The position numbers were made by a program, and so were the translations under genes. Below the pieces are notes generated by a model. The model was not told the origin of the DNA and made no database searches. It saw only the letters and a program-made list of their open reading frames with translations. Shown piece after piece: positions 8,412 to 18,169 of a stretch of DNA of 64,000 nt. The stretch comes from Bifidobacterium eulemuris. GTDB taxonomy: Bacteria; Actinomycetota; Actinomycetes; Actinomycetales; Bifidobacteriaceae. Each line of letters begins with the position of its first letter. Within the stretch, counting starts at the first letter, position 1. The stretch covers positions 248,001 through 312,000 of the forward strand of contig NZ_CP062938.1 in assembly GCF_014898155.1 (NCBI RefSeq), in the 5' to 3' direction.

Positions 8412-9387
8412 GACCAATCCTTTGCCATCGTTCAGCGAGGCGATCGATGTCTCACGTTTCGTGGCATGGCGCAGACGAGTGTACCGTCAAATGGTGGCGT
8501 TGCGTGCGGTCGCTGCGGTATTGTTGGTCGCTGCGGTTTGTGTGACCGGCTATCCGCTCGCCATGCAATGGCGATCGGATCGGCTTCTGGCCGAGCGGAC
8601 GGCATCTGCGCAGGAGCGTGTGGCCGGCTGGCCGTACCCGCAGGCCGAGGACGCTCTGCGGGCCGCGCGCGAATACAACAAGCATCTGGCGGTGGAGGGT
8701 CAGCCGATTTTGGGCGAAGCCTCCGACCCGTTCTCCGGCGAACCCGGCGCGAGCGGCGTCACGGAGAACGACGGCTCTTCTTCGGCCGCAGAAAACGACT
8801 CGGAATACCAGAGTATGTTGGACGCCGGGTCGGGGGAGATGGGCGCCATCCGTATTCCGAACATTAGTGTGGACCTTCCCATCTACCATGGCACCGGTGA
8901 TGACGCTCTGGCCAGAGGCGCGGGACATCTGTATGGCACCAGCCTGCCCGTGGGCGGCGAATCGACCCATAGCGTGCTCACCGGGCATCGCGGCTTGGTC
9001 TCGGCCATGATGTTCACCCGTTTGGACGAGCTTGTGGTGGGTGACTTCATGTATGTGGAGGTGATGGGCGAGACATTGGCCTATCAGGTGGACCGCATCA
9101 CCGTGATTGAGCCGAACGACACCTCGCAGCTGACCATCGTGCAAGGCGAGGACCGACTCACCCTGATGACCTGCACCCCCTACGGTGTGAACACGCACCG
9201 TCTGCTTGTCTCCGGAATCCGCGTCTCCATTCCCGAGCCTGCGCCCGATCCCACCGATCTGCACGACGCGCGCACCGTCGGCATATGGGTCTCGGTGGGA
9301 GCGCTCGCCTTAGGGGGATCTGTGGTTATGCTGCTGCGATGCCGCAAGCGGGAACCCGAACGGCCGATACGACATATGTCCGGCTGA
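8398..9387 (+). CDS. srtC: Class C (pilus-polymerising) sortase
   Basis: This membrane-bound transpeptidase cleaves LPxTG-type signals and links pilin subunits. It has 329 residues from ATG 8398. Visible features are an N-terminal membrane segment (about 31-52), a DPF lid motif (110-112) typical of class C sortases, the catalytic histidine in LTGHRG (H197), the TLMTC motif with C259, arginine R268, and a C-terminal membrane segment before a basic tail. An in-frame TTG lies at 8389. The start overlaps the HTH gene by 14 nt. It is the last gene of the pilus operon and ends before a bidirectional terminator. Confidence 0.94.
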   Translation: MTKSETNPLPSFSEAIDVSRFVAWRRRVYRQMVALRAVAAVLLVAAVCVTGYPLAMQWRSDRLLAERTASAQERVAGWPYPQAEDALRAAREYNKHLAVEGQPILGEASDPFSGEPGASGVTENDGSSSAAENDSEYQSMLDAGSGEMGAIRIPNISVDLPIYHGTGDDALARGAGHLYGTSLPVGGESTHSVLTGHRGLVSAMMFTRLDELVVGDFMYVEVMGETLAYQVDRITVIEPNDTSQLTIVQGEDRLTLMTCTPYGVNTHRLLVSGIRVSIPEPAPDPTDLHDARTVGIWVSVGALALGGSVVMLLRCRKREPERPIRHMSG

Positions 9388-9430
9388 GAGATCCTTGCGC
9401 CTCGCCCCACGGGCTCCGCTCAGGATGACG
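9388..9430. repeat. Dispersed palindromic repeat, single unit
   Basis: This is one copy of the intergenic family that begins GAGATCCTT and ends CTCAGGATGACG. Its middle is diverged (cgcctcgccccacggg). It starts immediately after the sortase stop codon. Confidence 0.7.
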
Positions 9431-9434
9431 AAAA

Positions 9435-9473
9435 GATGAGGGCCTCGCACCGGTGTGGTGCGAGGCCCTCATC
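9435..9473. terminator. Bidirectional terminator between srtC and glgC
   Basis: A 17-bp perfect stem (9435-9451 with 9457-9473) lies between the convergent sortase and glgC genes. A-rich sequence flanks the left arm and T-rich sequence follows the right arm. Confidence 0.88.
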
Positions 9474-9493
9474 GCGTTTCTTGATCGGGTCGA

Positions 9494-10741
9494 TCAGTCG
9501 TCGACGACGGTGCCCTTCGGGACGACGGTGATGCCTTCCGGCGTGACGGTGAAGCCACGGGCCAGATCATGCTCGGTGTCGATGCCGACGGTCGAATTCT
9601 CGGTGAGCACCACGTTCTTGTCGAGGATCGCCTTGTAGACGCGCGCGCGACGGTTGATCGTGACGCCGTCGAACAGGATCGAATCGACGACCTGCGCCCA
9701 GGAGTGGATGTGCACGTTCGGGGAGAGCACGGAGTGGTGCACCTCGCCGCCGGACACGATCACGCCGGGGGAGACGATCGAATCGGTGGCGTGGCCGAGA
9801 CGGTCGCGGCCCGCGTGCACGAACTTGGCGGGCGGCAGCGTACCGGTGTTCGTGTAGATCGGCCACTGCTGGTTGTACAGGTTGAACTCCGGCACATAGG
9901 AGATCAGATCCATATGCGCGTCGTAGAACTGCTTGAGCGTGCCCACGTCGCGCCAGTAGGCGTGGTCCTTCTCGTTGGATCCGGGGATGATGTTCGTGTT
10001 GAAGTCGTACACGCCGGCCTCGCCGCGTGCGGCGAAATAGGGGGCGATGTCGCCGCCCATGTCATGCTTGGTGTCGGCGGCCTTCTCATCCTTGGCCAAA
10101 GCGTCGAACAGGGCGTCCGTGTTGGCCACGTAGTTGCCCATCGAGGCGAGGAAGGAGTTCGGATCGTCCGGCAGGCCGGCGCAGGTGTCCGGCTTCTCCA
10201 GGAAGGTTTTGATCTGGTTGGGATGCTCGGGATCCACATCGATCACGCCAAACTGGTTCGACTGGTCGATGGGCTGGCGGATGCCCGCCACGGTGAACTC
10301 GGCACCGGATTCGATATGCTGCTGCACCATCTGGCCGAAGTCCATGCGGTACACGTGGTCGGCACCCACGATCACCATGATGTCGGGCTGCACGTCCTCG
10401 ATGATGTTGATCGTCTGGTAGATGGCGTCGGCGGAACCGAGATACCAGTGCTTACCGAGGCGCTGCTGCGCCGGAACCGGGGAGACGTAGTTGCCCAGCA
10501 GCGACGAGAAGCGCCACATCTGCGAGATATGACGGTCAAGCGAATGGGACTTGTACTGCGTGAGCACGATGATATGACGGTAATCCGAATTCACCAGATT
10601 GCTTAGGGGAAAATCGATCAGTCGGAACGCGCCGCCGAACGGCACGGCCGGCTTCGCACGGTCTCGGGTCAACGGCATAAGGCGCGTTCCCTCGCCGCCT
10701 GCCAGAACGATGGACAGGATTTTCTGTTTGTTCTTCGCCAT
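9494..10741 (-). CDS. glgC: Glucose-1-phosphate adenylyltransferase
   Basis: The enzyme makes ADP-glucose from glucose-1-phosphate and ATP, the committed step of glycogen synthesis. The 415-residue length is typical. Visible are the N-terminal nucleotide-binding motif ([11 protein letters not shown] followed by [10 protein letters not shown]), the [10 protein letters not shown] segment that includes the catalytic aspartate, and a C-terminal left-handed beta-helix region with the expected repetitive pattern. Its pathway partner glgA lies about 45 kb away in this window. It is transcribed leftwards from a 150-nt leader after the RNA methyltransferase gene. Confidence 0.97.
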   Translation of the reverse strand: MAKNKQKILSIVLAGGEGTRLMPLTRDRAKPAVPFGGAFRLIDFPLSNLVNSDYRHIIVLTQYKSHSLDRHISQMWRFSSLLGNYVSPVPAQQRLGKHWYLGSADAIYQTINIIEDVQPDIMVIVGADHVYRMDFGQMVQQHIESGAEFTVAGIRQPIDQSNQFGVIDVDPEHPNQIKTFLEKPDTCAGLPDDPNSFLASMGNYVANTDALFDALAKDEKAADTKHDMGGDIAPYFAARGEAGVYDFNTNIIPGSNEKDHAYWRDVGTLKQFYDAHMDLISYVPEFNLYNQQWPIYTNTGTLPPAKFVHAGRDRLGHATDSIVSPGVIVSGGEVHHSVLSPNVHIHSWAQVVDSILFDGVTINRRARVYKAILDKNVVLTENSTVGIDTEHDLARGFTVTPEGITVVPKGTVVDD

Positions 10742-10894
10742 CGCTGCATCCTCTCTTTAGTCACTGCCGGAGCGTCTTTCGACACCGAACTATTACCTCT
10801 GAGTCCCCGGCTTCGTCGCCAATGACTCGCACTGTCCATAATTGCAGATTTTTTCCGACACGCAAGGTAAGGCGCGGGCGTGGCGCAAGAGATT

Positions 10895-11779
10895 TCAGCG
10901 AATTCGCGTCGCGTAGAAGGCCACGGCGCTGGAGGCGGCCACATTGAGGCTATCCACGTCATGGCTCATGGGAATTTTCACGGTCAGGTCGGCGCGCGCG
11001 ATGGTGTGATGGGACAGGCCGTCGCCTTCGGTGCCGAAGATCAACGCGAGGCGTTCGATATGGTCCGGCGCGGACGCGGGGGAGTGCAGACGGTCCACCA
11101 GTTCGTCCATGGACAGGGAATCGTCCTGCAACGCCATAGCCACCGTGGTGAAGCCCAACGCCTTGAGCTCATCCATTCCTTGGAACGGCCAGTACCGTTT
11201 GTTCTCGACGCCGCTCGGCTCGTATCCGGTGATGCGCGTCCACGGCACTTGGAACACGGTGCCCATGGAGACGCGGGCCGCGCGGCGGTACAGCGGGTCT
11301 CCGCAGGACGGTGTCACCAGCACGGCGTCGATGTCGAGCGCGGCGGCCGAACGCATCAGCGCGCCCACATTGGTCGGGTCGACGATATTCTCCATCACGG
11401 CGATGCGACGGGCGCCGCGGCACACCTCGGCCACGGACGGCAGCGGCCAGCGGCGCATCGCCGACAGCGCGCCGCGATGCAGCCGATAGCCGGTCAGCCG
11501 TTGCAACTGCTCGGGACTGGCGACGTAGACGGGAATGTCCGGCCCCCATTGCGCGTCGATGCGCGCGAAGGTTTCGGCCATGCCCTCGATCCACGGCTCC
11601 TCGACCAACAGCGAGATCGGTTCGCGACCGGCGGCCAGCGCGCGGTCGATCACCTTGGGGGATTCGGCGATGAACAGACCTTTGGCCGGCTCCAGCCGGT
11701 TGCGCAGCTGCATCTCGGTGAGGTTCACATAGGCGGATACGCGTTCGTCGTCGATGGTGCTCAAGGTGATGAACTGCAT
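10895..11779 (-). CDS. TrmH/SpoU family RNA 2'-O-methyltransferase
   Basis: This is a 294-residue SAM-dependent SPOUT methyltransferase. The N-terminal part (roughly 1-95) resembles an RNA-binding substrate domain. The C-terminal part carries the SpoU knot signatures: ENIVDPTNVGALMRSAA, LIFGTEGDGLS and IPMSHDVDSLNVAASSAV. The last of these has the conserved asparagine. The target nucleotide (rRNA or tRNA) cannot be told. The start ATG 11779 is chosen because GGAAAGG lies 6 nt upstream. Longer in-frame starts would run through the terminator and tRNA gene. Confidence 0.9.
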   Translation of the reverse strand: MQFITLSTIDDERVSAYVNLTEMQLRNRLEPAKGLFIAESPKVIDRALAAGREPISLLVEEPWIEGMAETFARIDAQWGPDIPVYVASPEQLQRLTGYRLHRGALSAMRRWPLPSVAEVCRGARRIAVMENIVDPTNVGALMRSAAALDIDAVLVTPSCGDPLYRRAARVSMGTVFQVPWTRITGYEPSGVENKRYWPFQGMDELKALGFTTVAMALQDDSLSMDELVDRLHSPASAPDHIERLALIFGTEGDGLSHHTIARADLTVKIPMSHDVDSLNVAASSAVAFYATRIR

Positions 11780-11812
11780 GCGAGGCCTTTCCATATGCTG
11801 TCTGGATACAAG

Positions 11813-11839
11813 AAAACCCCTTGGAATCCAAGGGGTTTT
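11813..11839 (-). terminator. Terminator of tRNA-Leu
   Basis: A 12-bp perfect stem (11813-11824 with 11828-11839) ends in TTTT when read on the minus strand. It starts 4 nt downstream of the tRNA CCA end. Confidence 0.9.
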
Positions 11840-11842
11840 CGT

Positions 11843-11932
11843 TGGTGCCCGAGACGGGACTTGAACCCGTACGCCCGTTAAAATAGGCACTAGCACCTCA
11901 AGCTAGCGCGTCTACCATTCCGCCACCCGGGC
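11843..11932 (-). tRNA. tRNA-Leu (anticodon GAG)
   Basis: The minus strand reads GCCCGGG...CTCGGGCACCA and folds into a class II cloverleaf with a long variable arm. The anticodon loop TTGAGGT lies between the stems CTAGC and GCTAG, giving anticodon GAG (plus positions 11897-11899), which reads CUC/CUU leucine codons. The T-arm GGGTTCAAGTCCC is canonical, and the 3' CCA is encoded. Confidence 0.97.
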
Positions 11933-12024
11933 AGGTGTCGTTTGGACAACGAGTAGATACTTTACCACCAAACTACGAGCGTGCAATTCCGGAGTGTCGC
12001 GTGTGTCGGTGTAGCCTTGGGACC

Positions 12025-12822
12025 ATGACCGATGCCTTGTTTCTTTTCGATCCCGACGTCGACGGCGTGCCCGTCAACACCGACGAATTGCGCGCCGGAT
12101 GGACGCTCACCCTGCCCGCCCACGTCAGACGCCACGCCATCCAGGCGATGCGGCTGGGTGCGGGCGACAGTCTGCAGTTGAGCGACGGACGCGGGCTGCG
12201 ACTGAAAGCCGTGCTCGACGACGCGCAGGAGGGCTCGGCGAAGGTGACCGAGGTGGGCCTGGAACCGCAGCCGCTCACACGGCTGGCGTTGGTGCAGGCG
12301 TTGGCGAAAACCGGACATGACGAGCAGGCCGTCGACACGGCCACGCAGATCGGGGTGGACGCGGTGGTGCCCTGGCAGGCTGACCGGTCCATCGCCAAAT
12401 GGAAGACGGGGCGCACCGACCGCAAATGGTCGCAGGTGCTTCAGGCGGCCACCGAACAGTCCCGCCGCTCCTGGATTCCGACGCTGGAGGAATGCGCGTC
12501 CAGCAAACAGATCGTGGCCCTGTGCCGCCGTGCCTGTGTGCATGGCGATCTGGTCGTGGTGCTCCATCAGGACGCCACCGACACCTGGGACGGTATCGAA
12601 CGCTGTGTCGACGAACTGCAGGACCGCTGCTTGGCCGACGGCAAACCACGTACCGTCTATGTGGTGGTGGGGCCGGAAGGCGGCATCAGCGAGGCTGAGG
12701 TTGAGAGCTTCGTCAAAGCGGGCGCCCACTCCTGTGTGCTGGGATCCAATATCCTGCGCGCCTCGACCGCGGGGCCCGTCGCGTTGAGCCTGCTCAGCCG
12801 CGCGCTGGGACGATACGCCTGA
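12025..12822 (+). CDS. rsmE: 16S rRNA m3U1498 methyltransferase RsmE
   Basis: RsmE methylates N3 of U1498 in 16S rRNA. The 265-residue protein has the N-terminal PUA-like region (HVRRHAIQAMRLGAGDSLQL) and the C-terminal SPOUT knot with VVVGPEGGISEAEVESF and LGSNILRASTA. The latter is the family signature (usually LGxRILRxETA); here N replaces the usual R. ATG 12025 gives the expected N-terminus. In-frame sequence upstream to 11935 overlaps the tRNA promoter region and is rejected. Confidence 0.94.
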   Translation: MTDALFLFDPDVDGVPVNTDELRAGWTLTLPAHVRRHAIQAMRLGAGDSLQLSDGRGLRLKAVLDDAQEGSAKVTEVGLEPQPLTRLALVQALAKTGHDEQAVDTATQIGVDAVVPWQADRSIAKWKTGRTDRKWSQVLQAATEQSRRSWIPTLEECASSKQIVALCRRACVHGDLVVVLHQDATDTWDGIERCVDELQDRCLADGKPRTVYVVVGPEGGISEAEVESFVKAGAHSCVLGSNILRASTAGPVALSLLSRALGRYA

Positions 12823-12921
12823 CGAGAAAAATTCATTCTTGCGTAACGCGAAATCTCCACGCGACGCAATAGCATAGAAAGCGACGGCCGAGGGGCCGGC
12901 GACGACGAGCCAAGGAGCATG

Positions 12922-13260
12922 ATGAGCGATTCCGACGACTGCCTGTTCTGCAAGATCATCGCGGGGCAGATCCCCAGCGGCAAGGTCTATGAGGACGAGA
13001 CGACCTACGCCTTCAACGACATCAATCCCAAAGCGAAGGTGCATGTGCTCGTCGTGCCCAAGAAGCATTACGCGAACGCCGCCGAACTGGCGGCGGCGGA
13101 CCCCGCGCAGCTGGCGCATATGGTCGAGGTGGCGCAGGGCATCGCCGACGACGCCTTCCACGGCGACTACCGTCTGGTGTTCAACACCGGCGCGGATGCC
13201 GGACAGACCGTGTTCCATGTGCATGCGCATGTGATGACCGGCGAGACGCTTGACGAATAA
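12922..13260 (+). CDS. HIT family nucleotide-binding protein (HinT-like)
   Basis: This is a cytoplasmic HIT hydrolase of 112 residues that acts on purine nucleoside phosphoramidates or related nucleotides. The N-terminal CLFCKIIAG segment, the FNDINPKAKVHVLVVPKKH core, and the C-terminal histidine triad in FHVHAHV are all present. AAGGAG at 12912-12917 lies 4 nt before ATG 12922 and only 1 nt before ATG 12919, so 12922 is preferred. It heads the hit-phoH-ybeY-corC-era cluster. Confidence 0.93.
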   Translation: MSDSDDCLFCKIIAGQIPSGKVYEDETTYAFNDINPKAKVHVLVVPKKHYANAAELAAADPAQLAHMVEVAQGIADDAFHGDYRLVFNTGADAGQTVFHVHAHVMTGETLDE

Positions 13261-13309
13261 CCCCCAGTCATCACAGCGAGACGCTCGTAGTAGTTAACGA
13301 AAGGACGTT

Positions 13310-14500
13310 GTGGCCACCACAACACGCACCATCACGATTCCCCCGCAGCTCGACCCGGTCGCGGTGCTCGGACCGGTCGACGAGGTCATCCGCGAGGTGG
13401 AACGCGCGTTTCCCGAACTGACGATTATCGTGCGGGGCAACCGCGTCGCCATCATGTCCCGATCCAGCCGCACCGAATCCGACGCCTCGCAGGCCGAGGA
13501 CCTCATCAATTCAATTATCCAAGCCGCGTTCACCGCGCCCATGGACGCGGACACCGTGCGCCGCATGCTCGACCAGCGCGTGCTGCGCAACGACGTGCGC
13601 AAGGAATTCCCCGGACGGGGCACCGCTCCGGCCCGGCTCGCCGTGCAGTCGGCGCAGCGCGACGGCGCGCCCTCCCCGGCGTTCAGCACCCGGCAGCAGA
13701 CGCAATACCGCAAGCCCACGGTGCCCGGTGTGATCACCTTCGCGCTTGGCCAGCCGGTCCGTGCGAAAACCGCCGGCCAGATCGCGTATGTGAACGCGAT
13801 CGAATCGCATACGGTGACCTTCGGCATCGGACCGGCGGGCACCGGCAAAACCTATCTGGCCGTGGCCAAGGCCGTGCGCGCCTTCCAGGACCGGCGCATC
13901 CGCCGCATCATCCTGACCAGGCCCGCGGTGGAGGCGGGCGAAAGCCTGGGCTTCCTGCCCGGCACGCTGAACGAGAAGGTGGACCCGTATCTGCGCCCCC
14001 TGTACGACGCGCTGTCCGATATGTTGGGCTCCGACCAGCTCAAACGTTATTTGGACGACGGCACCATCGAGGTGGCACCGCTCGCCTATATGCGTGGCCG
14101 CACGCTCAACGACGCGTTCGTGATCCTCGACGAAGCGCAGAACACCACCGAACAGCAGATGAAGATGTTCCTGACGCGCCTGGGATTCAACACCACGATG
14201 GTGATCACCGGCGACATCACGCAGGTCGATCTGACCGTGCCGCGTTCCGGTCTGGCGACCATCGAACGCATTCTCGGCGGCATCGACGACATCGCCTTCG
14301 TTCATATGGGCGCCGACGATGTGGTGCGCCACCGCTTGGTGGGGCAGATCGTCGCCGCCTACGACCGTCACGCGGCCATCGACGGCGACCATCGCGCGCA
14401 GGCGGGCGTCTCGCGGGCGTCACGGCACGCGGACCACAAACGGGAGCGCGAAGACGACGCGCGGCCTGCGGACGCCGAAGGCAAGGAGGTGCGCCAATGA
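13310..14500 (+). CDS. phoH: PhoH family ATPase
   Basis: This 396-residue P-loop ATPase belongs to the PhoH/YbeZ family linked to RNA metabolism. It has an N-terminal KH-like region, Walker A GPAGTGKT at about residues 173-181, and a Walker B/DEAQ segment ([16 protein letters not shown]). The C-terminal 30 residues are charged. It begins with GTG (13310) behind AAAGGA. It overlaps ybeY by 4 nt, so the two are translationally coupled, the usual phoH-ybeY arrangement. Confidence 0.95.
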   Translation: MATTTRTITIPPQLDPVAVLGPVDEVIREVERAFPELTIIVRGNRVAIMSRSSRTESDASQAEDLINSIIQAAFTAPMDADTVRRMLDQRVLRNDVRKEFPGRGTAPARLAVQSAQRDGAPSPAFSTRQQTQYRKPTVPGVITFALGQPVRAKTAGQIAYVNAIESHTVTFGIGPAGTGKTYLAVAKAVRAFQDRRIRRIILTRPAVEAGESLGFLPGTLNEKVDPYLRPLYDALSDMLGSDQLKRYLDDGTIEVAPLAYMRGRTLNDAFVILDEAQNTTEQQMKMFLTRLGFNTTMVITGDITQVDLTVPRSGLATIERILGGIDDIAFVHMGADDVVRHRLVGQIVAAYDRHAAIDGDHRAQAGVSRASRHADHKREREDDARPADAEGKEVRQ

Positions 14501-15042
14501 GCGTGGAAGTGACCAATGAGACCTCATGGACCATCGATCCCAAAGCGTTCTCCGAACTGGGATTGTGGGTGCTCGACCAGATGCGTGTGAGCACGCAGTC
14601 CGATCTGACCATCATGTTCGTCGACCCCGATCCGATCGCCGAACTGCATATGCGGTGGATGAACCTCGAAGGCCCCACCGATGTGATGAGCTTCCCGATG
14701 GACGAGCTGCGGCCCGGCGACGGCAAAACCGTGATGGAGGGCATTCTCGGCGACATCATCATCTGCCCGTGGGTGGCCGCCCAACAGGCCGCCGCCGCGG
14801 GGCACAGCACCATGCAGGAGATGATGCTGCTCACCATCCACGGCATCCTGCATCTGCTCGGCTACGACCACGTGACCGAGGAGCAGGAGCGTCAGATGTT
14901 CGGCCTGCAGCGTCAACTGCTGCTCACCTTCTTCGCGGTGCGCCCTTCGGGCATCCAACAGGCGGTGCTGCCGGCCGGCACGCCGGATCTGCTCGCCGCA
15001 TGGGACGCCGAACACGGCGGCGGCCGGCAGCTCGGCCACTGA
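14497..15042 (+). CDS. ybeY: Endoribonuclease YbeY
   Basis: YbeY is a metal-dependent endoribonuclease for 16S rRNA 3' maturation and ribosome quality control. The protein has 181 residues, including the [11 protein letters not shown] segment and the zinc-binding [11 protein letters not shown] motif. The C-terminus is about 25 residues longer than the minimal family and rich in A and G. It sits in the conserved order phoH-ybeY-corC-era. Confidence 0.96.
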   Translation: MSVEVTNETSWTIDPKAFSELGLWVLDQMRVSTQSDLTIMFVDPDPIAELHMRWMNLEGPTDVMSFPMDELRPGDGKTVMEGILGDIIICPWVAAQQAAAAGHSTMQEMMLLTIHGILHLLGYDHVTEEQERQMFGLQRQLLLTFFAVRPSGIQQAVLPAGTPDLLAAWDAEHGGGRQLGH

Positions 15043-15108
15043 CCCGCACCCTCACCAGTCATCCGCATAGTAGACACAACGATTCTTTCCGCAAAGGAAC
15101 ACACACCG

Positions 15109-16509
15109 ATGGAGTATTCCAGTACCGTCCTCATCACCCTTACCGTCGCGCTCGTGCTGGTCGCGGCGCTGTTCGTCTGGCTGTCGCTGACCATGGCCGC
15201 CGCCGAGGGCGCGGTGGCCCGCGTCACCCGCTCGAGTCTGAACAATCTCATCCTCGAGGTGCAGACCGACGGTGAGTCCGGCCAGTTCGCGCGGATGAAG
15301 AAGATCGACCGCATCCACAAAGTCCAACGGCTGATCGCGGACCGGTACGCCACGGCGGGAAGCTGCGCCTTCGTGCGCATCGCCTGCAATGTGCTCGTCG
15401 GCGTGCTCGTCGCCTGCATCGCCTCGCTGTACGGCGCGCCGCTGTGGGCGGAGCTGCTGCTCGGTCTGCTGGTCGCGCTGGTCGTGGCCGTGGTGTCGGT
15501 GCTGGTGCGTCCGCGATCGGCCGGCGCTTCGAAGCCGACCGACATCATGCTCAAGCATGCCGGCAAAATCGCCGTGGCCGCGGCCGTCACGCCATTCGCG
15601 CGCATCGGCGAGCAGGCCGCCTCCAAACGCAGGCAAAGTCTGTCCGACGATGAGGAATTGGAGAAGATCCAACTCGAACAGGGGCGCGCCGCCATCGACC
15701 GTCTGATGGAGACGAACGAATTCGATCCCGAGGTTTCGGAGATGCTGCGCAACGTGCTTTCGCTCTCCGATACGCTGACGCGCGAGATCATGGTGCCCCG
15801 CACCGACATGATCTGCATCGAGCGGGACTGCACGTTGGAGTCGATGCTCAAACTGTGCTCCCGTTCCGGATTCTCGCGTGTGCCGGTGATCGGCGACGAC
15901 GTGGACGATCTGGTCGGTGTGGCTTATCTTAAGGACGCCGTGCGCGCCACCGCGTTCAATCCCGCGGCCAAGGACCGTGATGTGGAGTCCATCTGCCGCG
16001 AGCCGATGCTGGTGCCCGAATCCAAGCCCGTGGACGATCTCTTCCACCAGATGCAGCGCAGACGGCAGCATGTGGCCGTGGTCGTCGACGAATACGGCGG
16101 CATCGCGGGCCTGGTGACCATCGAGGACGCCATCGAACAGATCGTCGGCGAATTGGAGGACGAGCACGACCGCACGCAGCGCGCCGAACCGGAGAAGATC
16201 GGCGAGAGCAAGTGGCAGATGCCGGCCCGCACGCCGATCGCCGAACTGGAGGAGCTGTTCGAGGTCGATATCGACGAGGACGACGTCGACACCGTGTACG
16301 GCCTGCTCACCAAGCTGCTCGGTCAGGTGCCGATCGTTGGCGCTTCCGCGGTGACGCGCGGCATCCGGCTGACCGCGGTCGATTCGGCCGGCCGACGCAA
16401 GAAGGTGTCGATTATCGTGGCGGAACCCGCGCACGTCGAGGCCGACGAGGACAATGACGAGGAATCGGGCGACGAAACCGTCGCCGAACAATCGAATGAC
16501 GAGGAGTGA
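15109..16509 (+). CDS. CorC/HlyC family CBS-domain membrane protein
   Basis: The 466-residue protein has N-terminal membrane segments (about 5-30, and two around 90-130), followed by a pair of CBS domains that start near the [11 protein letters not shown] motif. A C-terminal CorC/transporter-associated domain follows, then an acidic tail. Such proteins are linked to Mg/Co export and were once called hemolysins; transport has not been shown for this one. AAAGGA lies before ATG 15109. Its final codons contain the GAGGAG that serves as RBS for era. Confidence 0.92.
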   Translation: MEYSSTVLITLTVALVLVAALFVWLSLTMAAAEGAVARVTRSSLNNLILEVQTDGESGQFARMKKIDRIHKVQRLIADRYATAGSCAFVRIACNVLVGVLVACIASLYGAPLWAELLLGLLVALVVAVVSVLVRPRSAGASKPTDIMLKHAGKIAVAAAVTPFARIGEQAASKRRQSLSDDEELEKIQLEQGRAAIDRLMETNEFDPEVSEMLRNVLSLSDTLTREIMVPRTDMICIERDCTLESMLKLCSRSGFSRVPVIGDDVDDLVGVAYLKDAVRATAFNPAAKDRDVESICREPMLVPESKPVDDLFHQMQRRRQHVAVVVDEYGGIAGLVTIEDAIEQIVGELEDEHDRTQRAEPEKIGESKWQMPARTPIAELEELFEVDIDEDDVDTVYGLLTKLLGQVPIVGASAVTRGIRLTAVDSAGRRKKVSIIVAEPAHVEADEDNDEESGDETVAEQSNDEE

Positions 16510-16510
16510 T

Positions 16511-17482
16511 ATGACCGACAACGAATCGGTGCAGGGCGAGGAAGTCTACCGATCCGGATTCGTGGCGGTGGTTGGCCGTCCGAACGTGGGCAAATCCACG
16601 CTGATCAATGCGTTGATCGGCAAACAGATCGCCATAGCCTCGTCACGGCCCGAAACCACGCGCAAGGCGATTCGCGGCATTCTGACCACCGATCATGCGC
16701 AGCTCGTGCTGGTGGATACCCCTGGCATCCACCGTCCGCGCACGCTGCTCGGCCAACGCCTTAACGACATCGTCGACGAGTCCCTATCCGACGTGGATGT
16801 GGTGGCATTCCTGCTGCCCGGCGACCAGCAGATCGGCCCCGGCGACAAGCGCATCCTATCCCGTCTGCGCACCGACTTCGCCACCAAGCGCGAGGATGGC
16901 ACCTACAAATGGCGTGTGCCGCTGATCGCCATCGTCACCAAAATCGACACGCTCAGCCGCGACCAGCTGGTCTCCAAACTCATCGAGATCAACGAGTTCG
17001 CCGACTTCGCGGACATCGTGCCCGTCAGCGCGCTGAAGGACGATAATCTGCACGAAGTGCGCAACGTGCTGATCGACCATACGCCCGAAGGCCCGCAGAT
17101 GTATCCGGACGACCAGATCAGCGAGGAACGCCCTGAAGACACCATCGCCGAACTGATCCGAGGCGCGTTCCTGGAGACGTTGGACGACGAGCTGCCGCAC
17201 TCCCTGGCCGTGGTCGTGGACTCCATCGACTATCCCGAAGACAACGAGACCGGCGCGACCTACGACGGCAAGGCCCTGGTGAGCGTGTCGGTGTATGTGG
17301 AACGCGACTCGCAGAAGCCGATCATCATCGGCAAGGGCGCCTCGAACCTCACGGCGGTCAAGAAGAAGCTGCGCACGCCAGTCAACCGCATCGTCGGCTG
17401 CAAGGCGCGTCTCGACCTGCACGTCAAGGTCGCCAAGGGCTGGCAGTCGGATCCGAAGCAGTTGGAAAAGCTCGGTTTCTAA
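16511..17482 (+). CDS. era: GTPase Era
   Basis: Era is an essential GTPase for 30S assembly that binds the 3' end of 16S rRNA. In 323 residues it shows G1 GRPNVGKS (22-29), DTPGIH (G3), TKID (G4) and a C-terminal KH domain with IIIGKGASNLTAVKKKLR. The start ATG 16511 lies 1 nt after the upstream stop and uses GAGGAG at 16501-16506 as RBS. It ends the ribosome-linked cluster. Confidence 0.97.
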   Translation: MTDNESVQGEEVYRSGFVAVVGRPNVGKSTLINALIGKQIAIASSRPETTRKAIRGILTTDHAQLVLVDTPGIHRPRTLLGQRLNDIVDESLSDVDVVAFLLPGDQQIGPGDKRILSRLRTDFATKREDGTYKWRVPLIAIVTKIDTLSRDQLVSKLIEINEFADFADIVPVSALKDDNLHEVRNVLIDHTPEGPQMYPDDQISEERPEDTIAELIRGAFLETLDDELPHSLAVVVDSIDYPEDNETGATYDGKALVSVSVYVERDSQKPIIIGKGASNLTAVKKKLRTPVNRIVGCKARLDLHVKVAKGWQSDPKQLEKLGF

Positions 17483-17497
17483 GGCTCTCGATCGACC

Positions 17498-18169
17498 ATG
17501 ACCGAAATACTGGTGGTGGAGGACGACGGGGACCTCAACGAGGTCACCTGCATGTATCTGCGCGACGCGGGCTATGCCGTGACCGGCTGCCGCAACGTGC
17601 ACGACGCCTATGAGGCCATGCACGGCCGGCTGTTCGACCTGGTGCTCTCCGACATCATGATGCCCGGCGCGAACGGTTACGAATTCGCCGAGAAACTGCG
17701 CGAACTCGACCGGCATATCCCCATCATCCTGATGACCGCACGCGACGACATCGCCTCGAAAAAACGCGGATTCCACGCCGGCGTCGACGACTACATCGTC
17801 AAACCGGTCGATTTCGAGGAGCTGACCCTGCGCATCGAGGCGCTGCTGCGGCGCGCGCATATCGAGGACGAGCGCAAACTCGTCGTCGGCGCGTTCGTCA
17901 TGGACGCCGACCAAGCCACGGCCAGTCTGAACGGCGAGCCGATCGCGCTCACCGCACGCGAGTTCAACATCCTCTACAAGCTGCTCAGCTACCCGAAACA
18001 GGTGTTCTCACGCGCCCAGCTGATGGACGAGTTCTGGGACGCCGGCGGTGAGACCAGTCTGCGCGCCGTGGACGTGTACATCACCAATCTGCGTAAGAAA
18101 ATCGGCGCCTGTGAGGATTTCGACATCCTCACCGTGCGGGGGTTGGGATACAAGGCGGTGCCGCGGTGA
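17498..18169 (+). CDS. OmpR-family response regulator
   Basis: The 223-residue protein has a receiver domain with the acidic pocket (VVEDD), phosphoacceptor D52 in LVLSDIMMPG, and K102 in YIVKPVD. A C-terminal winged-helix DNA-binding domain follows (LTAREFNILYKLL, RAVDVYITNLRKKIG, TVRGLGYK). It overlaps the kinase gene by 4 nt, so the two form a two-component pair. A possible binding site with an 11-bp period lies beyond the kinase gene at 19288-19308. The signal it answers to is unknown. Confidence 0.95.
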   Translation: MTEILVVEDDGDLNEVTCMYLRDAGYAVTGCRNVHDAYEAMHGRLFDLVLSDIMMPGANGYEFAEKLRELDRHIPIILMTARDDIASKKRGFHAGVDDYIVKPVDFEELTLRIEALLRRAHIEDERKLVVGAFVMDADQATASLNGEPIALTAREFNILYKLLSYPKQVFSRAQLMDEFWDAGGETSLRAVDVYITNLRKKIGACEDFDILTVRGLGYKAVPR